A stretch of 64,000 nucleotides of DNA from Paraburkholderia sp. D15 (GTDB lineage: Bacteria > Pseudomonadota > Gammaproteobacteria > Burkholderiales > Burkholderiaceae): NCBI RefSeq assembly GCF_029910215.1, contig NZ_CP110395.1, positions 3,534,001 to 3,598,000 on the forward strand. Direction: 5' to 3'. Of the stretch, positions 46,538 to 58,193 are shown piece after piece. The notes beneath the pieces are model-generated. The model did no database searches and had not been told where the DNA came from. It saw only the letters and a list, made by a program, of their open reading frames with translations. Position 1 is the stretch's first letter. Every line of letters starts with the position of its first letter. The position numbers and the translations under genes were made by a program.

Positions 46538-49375
46538 ATGAGCAACAAGAAAGCCGATTCGAAACCGCAGTCACGCTATCCGGTGAACCTGCTCGACACG
46601 CCGTTCCCGATGCGCGGCGACCTGCCCAAGCGCGAGCCGCAATGGGTCAAGGAGTGGCAGGAACGCAAGATCTACGAGAAGATCCGCGCCGCCTCCAAGG
46701 GCCGCAAGAAGTTCATCCTGCACGACGGCCCGCCGTATGCGAACGGCGACATCCACCTCGGCCACGCGGTGAACAAGATCCTCAAGGACATGATCGTCAA
46801 GGCGCGCAATCTGGCGGGCTTCGACGCGGTCTACGTGCCGGGCTGGGACTGCCACGGCATGCCGATCGAAATCCAGATCGAGAAGCAGTTCGGCAAGTCG
46901 CTGCCGGCCGCCGAAGTGATGCAGAAGGCGCGCGCCTACGCGAGCGAGCAGATCGAGAAGCAGAAGGTCGGCTTCCGCCGTCTCGGTGTGCTCGGCGACT
47001 GGGACAACCCGTACAAGACCATGAACTTCACGAACGAAGCCGGTGAAATCCGCGCGCTCGCGAAGATCCTGGAAAAGGGTTACGTGTATCGCGGCCTGAA
47101 GCCGGTCAACTGGTGTTTCGACTGCGGCTCGGCGCTTGCCGAGGCGGAAGTCGAATACAAGGACAAGAGCGATCCGACCATCGACGTGCTGTTCAGCTTC
47201 GCCGAGCCGGAGAAGACCGCGCAGGCGTTCGGTCTCGCCGCGCTGCCGCGCAACGAAGGCGGCATCGTGATCTGGACCACCACGCCGTGGACCATCCCCG
47301 CCAACCAGGCGCTGAACCTGCATCCGGAAATCGTCTACGCGCTGGTGGATACGCCGCGCGGGCTGCTGATCCTCGCGCAGGAACGCGTGGAGGCCTGCCT
47401 GAAGCAGTACGGTCTGGAAGGCACGGTCGTCGCCACCGCGCCGGGCGCGAAGCTCGTCGAACTGCGCTTCAACCATCCGCTCGCGTCCGCGCATCCGGCC
47501 TACAAGCGCACCGCGCCGGTGTACCTCGGCGACTACGTGACGACCGAGTCGGGCACGGGCGTCGTGCACTCGTCGCCGGCCTACGGCGTGGAAGACTTCG
47601 TGTCGTGCAAGGCGCACGGCATGGCCGATTCCGACATCATCAATCCGGTGATGGGCGACGGCCGCTACATCGAATCGCTCGCGCTGTTCGGCGGCCTGTC
47701 GATCTGGGCGGCCAATCCGCAGATCGTCGAGGCGCTCCGCGCGGCCGGCTCGCTGCTGTACACGAAGTCGTACGAGCACAGCTACATGCACTGCTGGCGT
47801 CACAAGACGCCGATCATCTATCGCGCGACGTCGCAGTGGTTCGCCGGCATGGACGTCAAGCCGAACGACAGCGACAAGACGCTGCGCGAAACCGCGCTGG
47901 AAGGGATCGAGAACACCGCGTTCTATCCGGCGTGGGGCAAGCAGCGTCTGTTCAGCATGATCGCCAACCGGCCGGACTGGACGCTGTCGCGTCAACGCCA
48001 GTGGGGCGTGCCGATGGCGTTCTTCGTCCACAAGGAAACCGGCGAGCTGCATCCGCGCACGCTGGAGTTGCTGGAACAGGTCGCGCAACGCGTCGAGAAA
48101 GCCGGTATCGAAGCGTGGCAAACGCTCGACCCGCGCGAACTGCTCGGCGACGAAGCCAATATGTACGAGAAGAACCGCGACACGCTGGATGTCTGGTTCG
48201 ATTCGGGCACCACGCACTGGCACGTGCTGCGCGGCTCGCACAAGGACGAACTGCAATTCCCGGCCGATCTGTATCTGGAAGGCTCGGACCAGCATCGCGG
48301 CTGGTTCCACTCGTCGCTGCTGACCGCGTCCATGCTCGACGGCCGGCCGCCGTACAACGCGCTGCTGACGCACGGCTTCACCGTCGACGGCGAAGGCCGC
48401 AAGATGAGCAAGTCGCTCGGCAACGGTATCGACCCGCATGAAGTGGCGAACCGCCTGGGCGCGGAAATCATCCGCCTGTGGATCGCGTCGACCGACTACT
48501 CGGGCGAGCTGGCGATCTCCGAGGAAATCCTGAAGCGCGTGACCGAAGCCTATCGCCGCATCCGCAACACGCTGCGCTTCCTGCTCGCGAACCTGTCCGA
48601 CTTCGACTTCGCGCAGCACGCACGGCCGCTCGAAGACTGGCTGGAAATCGATCGCTACGCGGTCGCGCTGTCGGCGAATCTGCAGAGCGACATCCTCACG
48701 CACTACGACAAATACGAGTTCCACCCGGTGGTCGCCAAGCTGCAGACGTTCTGCTCGGAAGACCTCGGCGGCTTCTATCTCGACGTGCTGAAGGACCGCC
48801 TGTACACCACCGCGGCGGACTCGGTCGCGCGGCGTTCGGCGCAGACCGCGCTGTATCACATCGCGCATGGCCTGCTGCGTCTGATGGCGCCGTTCATGTC
48901 GTTCACCGCCGAGGAAGCGTGGAAGGTGTTCCAGCCGGACAGCGAAACGATCTTCACCGAGACCTATCACGCGTTCCCGGCCGTGCCCGAGGCCGGGGCG
49001 CTGCTCGACAAGTGGACGCTGCTGCGCGCCGCGCGCGGCGACGTGACGAAGGCGCTGGAAGAAGCCCGCGTCGCGAACCTGATCGGTTCTTCGTTGCAGG
49101 CCGAAGTCGAGATCCGCGCGAGCGGCGCGCGTTACGACGCGTTGACGAGCCTCGGCGACGACCTGAAGTTCGTGCTGATCACGTCGGCGGCAACGGTCGT
49201 GAAGGTGGCGAGCGAAGCGGAAGAAGGCGTCGAGGTGCTCGCGTCGAAGTACCTGAAGTGCGAACGCTGCTGGCACTATCGCGCGGATGTCGGCGAACAC
49301 GCCGATCACCCGTCGCTGTGCGGCCGCTGCTTCAGCAATCTGTTCGGCGACGGTGAAAAGAGGAGCGCGGCATAA
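46538..49375 (+). CDS. ileS: Isoleucyl-tRNA synthetase
   Basis: 945 residues from [11 protein letters not shown]. The class I HIGH motif appears as HLGH in [12 protein letters not shown], and KMSKS is in [10 protein letters not shown]. The editing domain lies between them ([12 protein letters not shown]). A C-terminal zinc-binding end with CERCWHYR and CGRCFSN is present. It shares the base of its stop with the lspA start (TAATG), so translation is coupled. Confidence 0.98.
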   Translation: MSNKKADSKPQSRYPVNLLDTPFPMRGDLPKREPQWVKEWQERKIYEKIRAASKGRKKFILHDGPPYANGDIHLGHAVNKILKDMIVKARNLAGFDAVYVPGWDCHGMPIEIQIEKQFGKSLPAAEVMQKARAYASEQIEKQKVGFRRLGVLGDWDNPYKTMNFTNEAGEIRALAKILEKGYVYRGLKPVNWCFDCGSALAEAEVEYKDKSDPTIDVLFSFAEPEKTAQAFGLAALPRNEGGIVIWTTTPWTIPANQALNLHPEIVYALVDTPRGLLILAQERVEACLKQYGLEGTVVATAPGAKLVELRFNHPLASAHPAYKRTAPVYLGDYVTTESGTGVVHSSPAYGVEDFVSCKAHGMADSDIINPVMGDGRYIESLALFGGLSIWAANPQIVEALRAAGSLLYTKSYEHSYMHCWRHKTPIIYRATSQWFAGMDVKPNDSDKTLRETALEGIENTAFYPAWGKQRLFSMIANRPDWTLSRQRQWGVPMAFFVHKETGELHPRTLELLEQVAQRVEKAGIEAWQTLDPRELLGDEANMYEKNRDTLDVWFDSGTTHWHVLRGSHKDELQFPADLYLEGSDQHRGWFHSSLLTASMLDGRPPYNALLTHGFTVDGEGRKMSKSLGNGIDPHEVANRLGAEIIRLWIASTDYSGELAISEEILKRVTEAYRRIRNTLRFLLANLSDFDFAQHARPLEDWLEIDRYAVALSANLQSDILTHYDKYEFHPVVAKLQTFCSEDLGGFYLDVLKDRLYTTAADSVARRSAQTALYHIAHGLLRLMAPFMSFTAEEAWKVFQPDSETIFTETYHAFPAVPEAGALLDKWTLLRAARGDVTKALEEARVANLIGSSLQAEVEIRASGARYDALTSLGDDLKFVLITSAATVVKVASEAEEGVEVLASKYLKCERCWHYRADVGEHADHPSLCGRCFSNLFGDGEKRSAA

Positions 49376-49884
49376 TGGCGAGAACCCTGTCGAAAGCATC
49401 GAGCGGCAATAGTTCGCTGGCGCCCTGGCTGGGCGTCGCGCTGATCGTCATCCTGTTCGATCAGTTGACCAAGATCGCGATCCAGAAGGTTTTCGCCTAC
49501 GGTATCGCGCACGAGATCACGCCGTTTTTCAACCTGATCCTCGTGTACAACCGCGGCGCGGCCTTCAGTTTCCTCGCGATGGCGGGCGGCTGGCAGCGTT
49601 GGGCGTTCACCGCGCTCGGCGTGGTGGCGGCACTGGTGATCTGCTATCTGCTCAAGCGCCACGGCGGCCAGAAGATGTTCTGCACGGCGCTCTCGCTGAT
49701 TCTCGGCGGCGCGCTCGGCAATGTGATCGACCGGCTCGCGTACGGCCACGTGATCGACTTCCTCGATTTTCACGTGCGCGCGTGGCACTGGCCGGCCTTC
49801 AATCTCGCCGACAGCGCGATCACGATCGGCGCGATCCTGCTGGTGCTCGACGAGCTGCGGCGCGTGCGCGGCGCCTCGCGCTAA
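49375..49884 (+). CDS. lspA: Lipoprotein signal peptidase
   Basis: 169 residues with four membrane helices. The catalytic Asp residues are in [15 protein letters not shown] and FNLADSAI. LspA cleaves signal peptides of diacylglyceryl-modified prolipoproteins in the inner membrane, which would include the lipoproteins of the T6SS island. Its start is coupled to ileS. Confidence 0.97.
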   Translation: MARTLSKASSGNSSLAPWLGVALIVILFDQLTKIAIQKVFAYGIAHEITPFFNLILVYNRGAAFSFLAMAGGWQRWAFTALGVVAALVICYLLKRHGGQKMFCTALSLILGGALGNVIDRLAYGHVIDFLDFHVRAWHWPAFNLADSAITIGAILLVLDELRRVRGASR

Positions 49885-50030
49885 GCTAACGCCGCAAACG
49901 CCACGGATGCCGGCCTGACCCTGCACGGGTGAATGCCGGTATCCGGTTCGAAAGACGCGGCGGCCCCGGTGCGACGCCTCGCGCGATTCCACCATGCGCC
50001 GCCCGCCACCACGCTTTGTCGGAGGCTTCG

Positions 50031-51245
50031 TTGGCAACCGCAGAACTCGCAGGAAAACATCTCGTCCTCGGCATGACGGGCGGCATCGCCTGCTACAAGA
50101 TCGCCGAACTCACGCGTCTGTTGACCAAGGCCGGCGCGACCGTGCAGGTCGTGATGACCGAAGCGGCCACGCAATTCATCACCCCCGTCACCATGCAGGC
50201 GCTCTCGGGCCGTCCGGTCTACACGAGCCAGTGGGACGGCCGCGTGCCGAACAATATGGCGCATATCGATCTGTCGCGTGAAGCCGATGCGATCGTGATC
50301 GCGCCCGCCTCCACCGACTTCCTCGCCAAACTCGCGCACGGCATGGCCGACGATCTGCTGTCGACACTCTGCGTCGCGCGCGATTGTCCGCTGCTGGTCG
50401 TCCCGGCGATGAACCGTCAGATGTGGCAGAACCCCGCGACGCAGCGCAACGTCACCCAGTTGCGCGCGGACGGCGTGCAGGTGCTCGGCCCCGATTCCGG
50501 CCCGCAGGCATGCGGAGAAATCGGCGACGGGCGCATGCTCGAAGCCGCCACCACCTACGAAGCGATCGCGTCGTTTTTCGCACCGAAAATTCTCGCTGGC
50601 CGACGCGTGTTGCTGACCGCCGGTCCGACCTTCGAACCGTTGGACCCGGTACGCGGCATCACCAACCGCTCCAGCGGCAAGATGGGCTTCGCGCTCGCGC
50701 GCGCCGCGCAGCAGGCCGGCGCCGACGTGCATCTGGTCGCCGGCCCGGTCGCGCTGGACACGCCGTGGGGCGTGTTCCGCCAGGACGTGCAAACCGCGCA
50801 GCAGATGCACGACGCGGTGATGCACGCGGTCGCGGACGCCGACATCTTCATCGGCGTGGCCGCGGTGGCCGACTGGCGCGTCGATCACGCGAGCGAGCAC
50901 AAGATCAAGAAGACCGCCGGGCGCGCGTTGCCGAGCTTCACGTTCATCGAGAATCCGGACATTCTGGCTGCCGTCGCGAAGCTGCCGCATCCGCCGTTCA
51001 CGGTCGGCTTCGCCGCGGAAAGCGGCGACCTCGAGGTGCATGGCGAGGAGAAGCGCGCGCGCAAGAATGTGCCGCTGCTGATCGGCAATCTCGGCCCGTT
51101 GACCTTCGGCCTCGACGACAACGAGGTGATCCTGTTCGAAGCCGCCGGCGCGACCAAACTGCCGCGTGCCGACAAGCAGACGCTCGCGCGCGCGCTGATC
51201 GCGGAAATCGCGAAACGTCTGCCCGACGCGAGTCTGATTCGCTGA
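50031..51245 (+). CDS. coaBC: Phosphopantothenoylcysteine decarboxylase / synthetase
   Basis: 404 residues from a TTG at 50031, chosen because GGAGG lies six bases before it and the product begins MATAELAGKHLVLGMTGG. The CoaC part has the catalytic His in MAHIDLSREAD and the PAMNRQMW substrate motif; the CoaB part has TAGPTFEPLDPVRGITN and the Lys in HKIKKTAG. It performs two steps of coenzyme A synthesis. Confidence 0.95.
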   Translation: MATAELAGKHLVLGMTGGIACYKIAELTRLLTKAGATVQVVMTEAATQFITPVTMQALSGRPVYTSQWDGRVPNNMAHIDLSREADAIVIAPASTDFLAKLAHGMADDLLSTLCVARDCPLLVVPAMNRQMWQNPATQRNVTQLRADGVQVLGPDSGPQACGEIGDGRMLEAATTYEAIASFFAPKILAGRRVLLTAGPTFEPLDPVRGITNRSSGKMGFALARAAQQAGADVHLVAGPVALDTPWGVFRQDVQTAQQMHDAVMHAVADADIFIGVAAVADWRVDHASEHKIKKTAGRALPSFTFIENPDILAAVAKLPHPPFTVGFAAESGDLEVHGEEKRARKNVPLLIGNLGPLTFGLDDNEVILFEAAGATKLPRADKQTLARALIAEIAKRLPDASLIR

Positions 51246-51331
51246 GCGCCGCGCGCGGCGGCCGGCGACAGATAAGTCGCCAGGCATCGCCGGCCGCGTG
51301 TGCCGCATGAAATTTCTGGAGTTATGCCGAC

Positions 51332-52336
51332 ATGACGCTACTCTCCGTGCTCGATCAAACGCCCGTGATCGCCGGGCACTCGGTGGCGGATGCGATCGCC
51401 GCCACCGTCGAACTTGCGCAACTCGCCGACGACCTCGGCTACACGCGCTACTGGTGCGCCGAACATCACGGCTTGCGAGGCGTGTCGAACCCTTGCCCCG
51501 AAGTGCTGCTCGCGCGCCTGGGCAGCGTGACGCGGCGCATCCGGCTCGGCTCTGGCGGCGTCATGTTGCCGTACTACAGCCCGTTCAAGGTCGCCGAGCA
51601 ATTCATGATGCTCGAGGCGCTGTTTCCGAACCGGATCGATCTCGGCGTCGGCCGCGCGCCGGGCGGCGACATGCGAACCGCGCAGGCGGTCGCAGCCGGC
51701 GACTACAATCGCGGCGACATTTTTCCGCAGCAGGTCGCCGATCTGATCGGCCTGATGCACGGCACACTGCCCGAGGAGCACATCGCGCGAGGCGTGCTGC
51801 TGCAGCCGCAGGTCGACACGCGCCCGCAATTGTGGATGCTCGGATCGAGCGAGTTCGGCGGCTTGCTGGCGGCGCAACTCGGCATTCGCTTCGCGTTCGC
51901 GCATTTCATCAATGCGCATTTCGGGCAGCAGGTGGCGCAGGCGTATCGCGAGCGCTTCAAGGCCAGTGACGAAACGCAGCAGCCCTATCTCGCCGCCGCG
52001 GTCTTCGTGATCTGCGCGGACACCGAACAGGAAGCCGCCGATCTGGAAAAAGCCGTCGACCTGCGCCGTGTGCAGATGGCCTACGGCCTGAACGAACCCA
52101 TCCCGACGATCGAACAGGGCATCGCGCAGGAATACGGCCAGCGCGAACAACTGGTGATCGCGCGGGAACGGCCGCGCAGCATCGTCGGTACGCCGGACAG
52201 CGTCGCTGAACGCATGCGTGCGTTGCAGGAGCAGTTCCAGGCCGACGAACTGATCGTATTGACCGTCGCGGGCAGCTATCGCGCGCGCCTGCGCTCCTAT
52301 GAACTCCTCGCGGACGCTTTCCAGCTGGCCCGCTAA
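51332..52336 (+). CDS. LLM-class flavin-dependent oxidoreductase
   Basis: 334 residues of the bacterial-luciferase fold, YhbW/MsnO8-like. Segments typical of the family are [47 protein letters not shown] and [12 protein letters not shown]. It probably uses reduced FMN and oxygen on an unknown substrate. Located between coaBC and dut, possibly co-transcribed with dut. Confidence 0.9.
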   Translation: MTLLSVLDQTPVIAGHSVADAIAATVELAQLADDLGYTRYWCAEHHGLRGVSNPCPEVLLARLGSVTRRIRLGSGGVMLPYYSPFKVAEQFMMLEALFPNRIDLGVGRAPGGDMRTAQAVAAGDYNRGDIFPQQVADLIGLMHGTLPEEHIARGVLLQPQVDTRPQLWMLGSSEFGGLLAAQLGIRFAFAHFINAHFGQQVAQAYRERFKASDETQQPYLAAAVFVICADTEQEAADLEKAVDLRRVQMAYGLNEPIPTIEQGIAQEYGQREQLVIARERPRSIVGTPDSVAERMRALQEQFQADELIVLTVAGSYRARLRSYELLADAFQLAR

Positions 52337-52364
52337 GCTTCAACCTTCTCTTTCACGAACCTGC

Positions 52365-52811
52365 ATGAAACTCGACCTGAAGATTCTCGACGCGCGCATG
52401 CGCGACCAACTCCCGGCCTACGCGACCACCGGCAGCGCGGGCCTCGACCTGCGCGCCTGCCTCGACGCACCATTGACGCTCGAACCCGGCCAGACGGCGC
52501 TGGTGCCGACGGGCCTCGCGATCCACGTCGGCGATCCGGGTTACGCGGCGCTGATTCTGCCGCGTTCGGGTTTGGGTCATAAGCATGGGATCGTGCTGGG
52601 CAATCTTGTCGGTCTGATCGATTCGGATTATCAAGGCCAACTGATGATCTCGACGTGGAACCGCGGCGAGACCACGTTCGTGCTGAATCCGATGGAACGC
52701 CTTGCGCAGTTGGTGATCGTGCCGGTGGTGCAGGCCGAGTTCAATATCGTCGAGGACTTCGAGACCAGCGAGCGCGGCGCGGGCGGGTTCGGCAGCACCG
52801 GCAAGCATTGA
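52365..52811 (+). CDS. dut: dUTP diphosphatase
   Basis: 148 residues with the five dUTPase motifs in order: [42 protein letters not shown] and [10 protein letters not shown]. It hydrolyses dUTP to dUMP, keeping uracil out of DNA and supplying dTMP synthesis. It ends at a terminator shared with the convergent clpA. Confidence 0.97.
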   Translation: MKLDLKILDARMRDQLPAYATTGSAGLDLRACLDAPLTLEPGQTALVPTGLAIHVGDPGYAALILPRSGLGHKHGIVLGNLVGLIDSDYQGQLMISTWNRGETTFVLNPMERLAQLVIVPVVQAEFNIVEDFETSERGAGGFGSTGKH

Positions 52812-52865
52812 TGATGCGGCACATGGCGGCCCTGCGATCATCCGAAGACGCGGCCTCCAAGACAT

Positions 52866-52904
52866 AAAAAAACGGCGCGGGTTTTGCAACCCGCGCCGTT
52901 TTTT
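52866..52904. terminator. Bidirectional terminator (dut / clpA)
   Basis: A stem AAAAAACGGCGCGGG with its full complement around the loop TTTTGCAA, with T runs on both strands. It closes dut on the plus strand and clpA on the minus strand. Confidence 0.95.
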
Positions 52905-52949
52905 CTTGCGATGCGCGCCCGGCTTTCGCCAGGCGTCACGCCACCGACC

Positions 52950-55247
52950 TTACTCGACCTCGACCGCTTCCGGATTCGGATTGCGCGGCGCCGGATGCTC
53001 GTCGAAGGTCAACTGGACCTTGTCTTCCGCATCCACGTCGACCGACACGCGACCGCCGTTCATCAGCTTGCCGAACAGCAGCTCGTCGGCCAGCGCACGA
53101 CGGATCGTGTCCTGGATCAGACGCTGCATTGGCCGCGCGCCCATCAGCGGGTCGAAACCGTGCTTGGCGAGATGCTTGCGCAACGCGTCGGTGAAGAGCG
53201 CGTCGACCTTCTTCTCGTGCAACTGATCTTCCAGCTGCATCAGGAACTTGTCGACCACGCGCATGATGATTTCCTCATCGAGCGAGCGGAAGCTGATCGT
53301 TGCGTCCAGACGGTTACGGAACTCCGGCGTGAACATACGCTTGATGTCGACCATTTCGTCGCCGGTTTCGCGGCGGTTCGTGAAGCCGATCACCGACTTG
53401 CCCATCGCCTCGGCGCCCGCGTTCGTCGTCATGATGATGATGACGTTGCGGAAATCCGCCTTGCGGCCGTTGTTGTCCGTCAGCGTGCCGTGGTCCATCA
53501 CCTGCAGCAGCACGTTGTAGATGTCCGGATGCGCCTTCTCGATTTCGTCGAGCAGCAGCACGCAGTGCGGCTTCTTCGTGACGGCTTCGGTCAGCAGACC
53601 ACCCTGGTCGAAACCGACGTAGCCCGGCGGCGCGCCGATCAGCCGGCTGACCGCGTGACGCTCCATGTACTCGGACATGTCGAAGCGGATCAGCTCGATG
53701 CCCAGCGTGAACGCGAGCTGCTTCGCCACTTCCGTCTTGCCGACGCCGGTCGGGCCGGAGAACAGGAACGCGCCGATCGGCTTGTCCAGCTTGCCGAGGC
53801 CCGCGCGCGCCATCTTGATCGCGGCCGACAACGCGTCGATCGCCGGGTCTTGCCCGAACACGACGCTCTTCAGATCGCGATCCAGCGTCTGCAGCTTGCT
53901 GCGATCGTCCTGCGACACGCTTTGCGCCGGCACGCGCGCGATCTTCGAGATGATCTCTTCGATCTCGTTCTTGCCGATGGTCTTCTTCTGCTTCGACTTC
54001 GGCAGAATGCGTTGCGCGGCGCCCGCTTCGTCGATCACGTCGATCGCCTTGTCCGGCAGATGACGATCCGTGATGAAGCGTGCCGACAGTTCAGCCGCCG
54101 CCGACAGCGCGCCCGACGAATACTTCACGCCGTGATGCTCTTCGAAACGCGACTTCAGGCCACGCAGAATCGCCACCGTCTGCTCGACGGTCGGCTCGGT
54201 CACGTCGACCTTCTGGAAGCGGCGCGACAACGCAGCGTCTTTTTCGAAGATGCCGCGATATTCGGTGAAGGTCGTCGCACCGATGCACTTGAGCGTGCCC
54301 GACGACAACGCCGGCTTCAGCAGATTCGACGCGTCCAGCGTGCCGCCCGACGCGGCACCCGCGCCGATCAGCGTATGAATTTCGTCGATGAACAGAATGG
54401 CGTGCGGACGTTCCTTCAATTCCTTGAGGACCGTCTTCAGACGCTGTTCGAAGTCGCCGCGATATTTGGTGCCGGCGAGCAACGCGCCCATGTCGAGCGA
54501 ATACACCTGGGCGTCCGCGAGGATGTCCGGCACTTCGCCGCGCGTAATGCGCCATGCGAGGCCCTCGGCGATCGCCGTCTTGCCGACACCGGCTTCGCCG
54601 ACCAGCAGCGGATTGTTCTTGCGCCGGCGGCACAGCACCTGCACCACGCGCTCGACTTCCGACTCGCGCCCGATCAGCGGATCGATGCGGCCGTCTTTCG
54701 CCATCTGGTTCAGGTTCTGCGTGAACTGGGCGAGCGGCGTTTCCTTCTGCGCGGCGGCTTCGTCGGACTCGGCATTCGCGTCGCTCGCTTTCGCGGCGTC
54801 CGTGCTGCTCGTCTTGGCGATGCCGTGCGAGATGAAATTGACCACGTCCAGACGCGTCACGCCCTGCTGCTGCAGGTAGTAAACCGCATGCGAATCCTTC
54901 TCGCCGAAGATCGCCACCAGCACATTCGCGCCGGTGACTTCCTTCTTGCCGTTCGAGGTGGATTGCACATGCATGATCGCGCGCTGGATCACACGCTGGA
55001 ATCCCAGCGTGGGTTGCGTGTCCACGTCGTCCGTGCCCGGCACGGTCGGCGTGTTGTCATGAATGAAGTTGCGCAGGTTCTGGCGCAGATCCTCGATATT
55101 GGCCGCGCATGCACGCAACACTTCCGCCGCTGTCGGATTGTCCAACAGTGCCAGCAAAAGATGTTCGACCGTTATGAACTCGTGCCGCGCCTGGCGTGCT
55201 TCCATGAACGCCATGTGCAGGCTGACTTCCAGTTCCTGGGCAATCAT
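52950..55247 (-). CDS. clpA: ATP-dependent Clp protease ATPase subunit ClpA
   Basis: 765 residues from [14 protein letters not shown]. The N-domain is followed by two AAA+ modules with Walker A sites [13 protein letters not shown] and [13 protein letters not shown]. The ClpP-binding IGF-type loop is seen in the second module (KSVIGFTNR region). It unfolds substrates for ClpP. The start overlaps the clpS stop by 4 bp (ATGA). Confidence 0.97.
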   Translation of the reverse strand: MIAQELEVSLHMAFMEARQARHEFITVEHLLLALLDNPTAAEVLRACAANIEDLRQNLRNFIHDNTPTVPGTDDVDTQPTLGFQRVIQRAIMHVQSTSNGKKEVTGANVLVAIFGEKDSHAVYYLQQQGVTRLDVVNFISHGIAKTSSTDAAKASDANAESDEAAAQKETPLAQFTQNLNQMAKDGRIDPLIGRESEVERVVQVLCRRRKNNPLLVGEAGVGKTAIAEGLAWRITRGEVPDILADAQVYSLDMGALLAGTKYRGDFEQRLKTVLKELKERPHAILFIDEIHTLIGAGAASGGTLDASNLLKPALSSGTLKCIGATTFTEYRGIFEKDAALSRRFQKVDVTEPTVEQTVAILRGLKSRFEEHHGVKYSSGALSAAAELSARFITDRHLPDKAIDVIDEAGAAQRILPKSKQKKTIGKNEIEEIISKIARVPAQSVSQDDRSKLQTLDRDLKSVVFGQDPAIDALSAAIKMARAGLGKLDKPIGAFLFSGPTGVGKTEVAKQLAFTLGIELIRFDMSEYMERHAVSRLIGAPPGYVGFDQGGLLTEAVTKKPHCVLLLDEIEKAHPDIYNVLLQVMDHGTLTDNNGRKADFRNVIIIMTTNAGAEAMGKSVIGFTNRRETGDEMVDIKRMFTPEFRNRLDATISFRSLDEEIIMRVVDKFLMQLEDQLHEKKVDALFTDALRKHLAKHGFDPLMGARPMQRLIQDTIRRALADELLFGKLMNGGRVSVDVDAEDKVQLTFDEHPAPRNPNPEAVEVE

Positions 55248-55558
55248 GCTTCCTCCATCACACACTGCAGCGGATGCCCGGCCTGCCGTGCGTGGGTAAC
55301 GACTTGCTCGACTTTGGTCGACGCGATGTCCCGCGTATAGACCCCACAAACTCCCCTGCCTTCGCGATGCACCTTCAACATTACCTGTGTTGCGGTTTCA
55401 CGATCTTTATTGAAGTATTCCTGCACGATCATCACGACAAATTCCATTGGCGTGAAGTCGTCATTCAGCAGCACCACCTTGTACATGGAAGGCGGCTTGA
55501 GTTTTTTCTCCTGCCGCTCCAGTACGGTGCCGTCCTGCTTGTCCGGGATAATCGCCAT
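55244..55558 (-). CDS. clpS: ClpA adaptor ClpS
   Basis: 104 residues. The ClpS core [20 protein letters not shown] is clear, followed by a helix with [16 protein letters not shown]. ClpS delivers N-degron substrates to ClpAP and changes ClpA specificity. It is the first gene of the clpS-clpA pair. Confidence 0.97.
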   Translation of the reverse strand: MAIIPDKQDGTVLERQEKKLKPPSMYKVVLLNDDFTPMEFVVMIVQEYFNKDRETATQVMLKVHREGRGVCGVYTRDIASTKVEQVVTHARQAGHPLQCVMEEA

Positions 55559-56109
55559 ACACCCATTCTAAACAACTAGGACAGGCCCGCAATCCTGTCA
55601 AAACCCGGCCGACCGGCCGGTGAGCCCGTTCGCCAACGTCTGGTGAACTCACCCTCACCAAAACGTGCGCCATTCGACGAGCCGTTTGCGGAGCCGGCCC
55701 CTATCCTGATGCAGCGCGGCCTTGCTGCACCGCAGTCGGATCGAGTATCGCACAACCTGCCGGAACCGGCTGGAACGCTCGCCCCGTGCCTCTCGGCGGT
55801 GGGCAACTGACAGGACAGCATGTGAGTCGATTATGCGACTTTTCAAGACAGCCCGCTTGCGCAACCGCACATAACAAAAGCGGGAAAAACCCTGGAAAAG
55901 CATGTGTTTGCAACTGGACAACGGCCGTCTCAAAATTTTCTTGACACCCGAATAAAGAGCCCCAACAATCAAGCTGGCACTTTTTTCACTGAGCCATAAT
56001 TTCGAAAAAATGCCGATGGTGAGCTTGTGAGGAGGGAGCGGCTGCCTCGCGCGGTCGTCGAGCTTTTCGAGGGCTCGTGGTAGTGATATGAGTTACAGGG
56101 GAAGTTGGA
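55559..56109. other. Region between clpS and cspA
   Basis: 550 bp without a supported gene. It contains the cspA promoter (55941-55969) and a leader of about 130 nt before cspA. Open frames on both strands lack ribosome sites and family motifs. Confidence 0.6.
55941..55969 (+). promoter_or_regulatory. cspA promoter
   Basis: A perfect -35 TTGACA at 55941-55946 and AACAAT at 55964-55969 with a 17-bp spacer. The predicted start near 55976 gives a 5' untranslated leader of about 134 nt, the size expected for cold-shock mRNAs whose leaders change fold with temperature. Confidence 0.65.
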
Positions 56110-56316
56110 ATGGCAACTGGTACGGTCAAATGGTTCAATGACGCAAAAGGTTTCGGATTCATCACGCCTGATGAAGGTGGCGAGGATCTGTTTGCACACT
56201 TCTCGGCCATCCAGATGAATGGGTTCAAGACCCTCAAGGAAGGCCAGAAGGTAACCTTCGAGGTCGTGCAAGGCCCGAAAGGCAAACAGGCATCGAACAT
56301 CCAGGCACCTGCCTGA
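56110..56316 (+). CDS. cspA: Cold-shock protein CspA family
   Basis: 68 residues: a single cold-shock domain with RNP1 KGFGFITPD and RNP2-like DLFAHFSAI. It binds single-stranded RNA/DNA and acts as an RNA chaperone. The strong TTGACA promoter, long leader and terminator mark an independent unit. Confidence 0.97.
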   Translation: MATGTVKWFNDAKGFGFITPDEGGEDLFAHFSAIQMNGFKTLKEGQKVTFEVVQGPKGKQASNIQAPA

Positions 56317-56338
56317 TAACGTTCGATACCCGTCCTTT

Positions 56339-56369
56339 GAAACCCGGCTTCGTGCCGGGTTTCTTTTTT
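56339..56369 (+). terminator. cspA terminator
   Basis: GAAACCCGGC / GCCGGGTTTC with loop TTCGT and a six-T tail, about 20 bp after the stop. Confidence 0.94.
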
Positions 56370-56481
56370 GTGGCGCAGCGCGTTGACGCTCGTCGCATGC
56401 GAATCGGATTTTGGGTCCGACGCTCTAATACGCCGGGATAGGCCGAGTTTGCAATCCATCGCGCATCATCCCAGCATGTAA

Positions 56482-56522
56482 AACAAAAAACCCCGGTAAC
56501 GCGCGATGTGTCGCCGGGGTTT
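56482..56522 (-). terminator. icd terminator
   Basis: On the minus strand AAACCCCGG pairs with CCGGGGTTT across a 17-nt loop, followed by TTTGTTTT. It lies about 60 bp after the icd stop. Confidence 0.85.
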
Positions 56523-56523
56523 G

Positions 56524-56574
56524 CCGGCACGCATCGACGCGTGCCGGAATGCGTGTAGAAACGCGTGTAGAAAC
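56524..56574. repeat. Hairpin plus two tandem 12-mers after icd
   Basis: A 9-bp inverted repeat (CCGGCACGC / GCGTGCCGG, 56524-56547) is followed by two exact tandem copies of GCGTGTAGAAAC (56551-56562 and 56563-56574), ending five bases from the icd stop. Purpose unknown. Confidence 0.7.
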
Positions 56575-56579
56575 GCCGC

Positions 56580-57836
56580 TTACATATTCTCGATCAGCAC
56601 CTGCCCGAAGCCCGAGCACGACACCTGCGTCGCGCCTTCCATCAAACGCGCGAAGTCGTATGTGACGCGTTTCTGCAGGATCGACTTTTCCATCGACTGG
56701 ATGATCAGGTCGGCCGCTTCGAACCAGCCGAGGTGACGCAGCATCATTTCCGCCGACAGAATTTCGGACCCCGGATTCACGTAGTCCTTGCCCGCGTACT
56801 TGGGCGCCGTACCGTGCGTGGCTTCGAACATCGCGACCGAGTCCGACAGATTCGCGCCCGGCGCGATGCCGATCCCGCCGACTTGCGCGGCCAGCGCATC
56901 CGACACGTAGTCGCCGTTCAGATTCAGCGTGGCGATCACGTCGTATTCAGCCGGACGCAGCAGGATCTGCTGCAGGAACGCGTCCGCGATCACGTCTTTA
57001 ACGACGATATCGCCACCCGTCTTCGGATTCTTGATCTTCATCCACGGGCCGCCATCGATCAGCTCCGCCGCGAATTCCTTCTGCGCGAGCGCATAGCCGT
57101 AGTCGCGGAACGCGCCCTCGGTGAACTTCATGATGTTGCCCTTGTGCACCAGCGTGACCGAGCGGCGATCGTTGTCGATCGCGTACTGGATCGCCTTGCG
57201 CACGAGCCGCTCGGTGCCTTCGCGCGACACCGGCTTCACGCCGATCCCCGAGGTTTCCGGGAAGCGGATCTTCTTCACGCCCATTTCTTCGGTCAGGAAC
57301 TTGATGACCTTCTTCGCCTGCTCGGACTCGGCCGGCCATTCGATGCCGGCGTAGATGTCTTCCGAGTTCTCGCGGAAGATCACCATGTTGGTCTTTTCCG
57401 GCTCACGCACCGGCGACGGCACGCCCTTGAAATACTGCACTGGCCGCAGACACACATACAGATCCAGTTCCTGGCGCAGCGCGACGTTCAGCGAACGGAT
57501 GCCGCCGCCGACCGGCGTGGTGAGCGGCCCTTTGATCGACACCACGTATTCCTTGAGCACCTGCAGCGTCTCTTCCGGCAGCCACACGTCCGGTCCGTAC
57601 ACCTTGGTCGATTTCTCGCCGGCGTAGATTTCCATCCAGTGGATTTTCTTCTTGCCGCCGTAGGCTTTTTCGACCGCGGCGTCCACCACCTTGATCATCA
57701 CCGGCGTGATGTCGAGACCCGTGCCGTCACCTTCGATGTACGGAATGATCGGCTGGTCGGAAACGTTGAGCGAGAAATCTGCGTTGACGGTGATTTTCTC
57801 GCCGCCGGTGGGGACCTTGATGTGCTGATACGGCAT
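56580..57836 (-). CDS. icd: NADP-dependent isocitrate dehydrogenase
   Basis: 418 residues from [17 protein letters not shown]; upstream extension rejected. Conserved parts are [15 protein letters not shown], the phosphorylatable Ser loop region [42 protein letters not shown] and [12 protein letters not shown]. It converts isocitrate to 2-oxoglutarate in the TCA cycle. A perfect palindrome lies about 190 bp upstream and may bind its regulator. Confidence 0.97.
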   Translation of the reverse strand: MPYQHIKVPTGGEKITVNADFSLNVSDQPIIPYIEGDGTGLDITPVMIKVVDAAVEKAYGGKKKIHWMEIYAGEKSTKVYGPDVWLPEETLQVLKEYVVSIKGPLTTPVGGGIRSLNVALRQELDLYVCLRPVQYFKGVPSPVREPEKTNMVIFRENSEDIYAGIEWPAESEQAKKVIKFLTEEMGVKKIRFPETSGIGVKPVSREGTERLVRKAIQYAIDNDRRSVTLVHKGNIMKFTEGAFRDYGYALAQKEFAAELIDGGPWMKIKNPKTGGDIVVKDVIADAFLQQILLRPAEYDVIATLNLNGDYVSDALAAQVGGIGIAPGANLSDSVAMFEATHGTAPKYAGKDYVNPGSEILSAEMMLRHLGWFEAADLIIQSMEKSILQKRVTYDFARLMEGATQVSCSGFGQVLIENM

Positions 57837-58193
57837 GATCGGACTCCAGTGATAGCCAGGCTGAAAGCTGATGGGAGACTGCGAAAATGGGCGCTTCCTC
57901 GCTGCGCGCAATGCCGGACGCCTGCAAGCGACCTGGCCGCTATTCTAGCCCACGCGACTGCCGCGTCATGGGCGCGGCCGCTCGGGGTTTTCCAACATGA
58001 CAGCGGATTCGCGCAACGAGTACAAACTCCTATGTCTTATATAAGACATAGGAGTTATCGGCGCGCATTATGCATTATTATCCCGCCCATGACTATCCGG
58101 CCAAACGGCCAGCGCGGCGCTTTTTGCCGGCAGGGTTCGCGCGGCGTCATCCGCCGTGCAGCCGCCTCACGCGCCTCCTACTCTTGCCTCTCC
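57837..58193. other. Divergent region between icd and rluE
   Basis: About 357 bp without a supported gene. Its main feature is the perfect 32-bp palindrome at 58025-58056. An open frame running through on the plus strand is the upstream extension of the rluE frame and lacks homology. Confidence 0.6.
58025..58056. promoter_or_regulatory. Perfect 32-bp palindrome, operator candidate
   Basis: The two halves AACTCCTATGTCTTAT and ATAAGACATAGGAGTT are exact reverse complements with no spacer. The core TGTCTTATATAAGACA has the even-spaced form of dimeric repressor sites such as those of GntR-family regulators. It lies 189 bp before icd and 138 bp before rluE, in divergent orientation. Confidence 0.75.

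Noticed and set aside
46571..49399. 942-codon open frame antisense to ileS
   Set aside because: Mirror of ileS codon bias; composition is Arg/His/Val/Asp repeats without domains.
52884..55340. 818-codon plus-strand open frame across clpA
   Set aside because: Antisense shadow of clpA; no recognisable domains.
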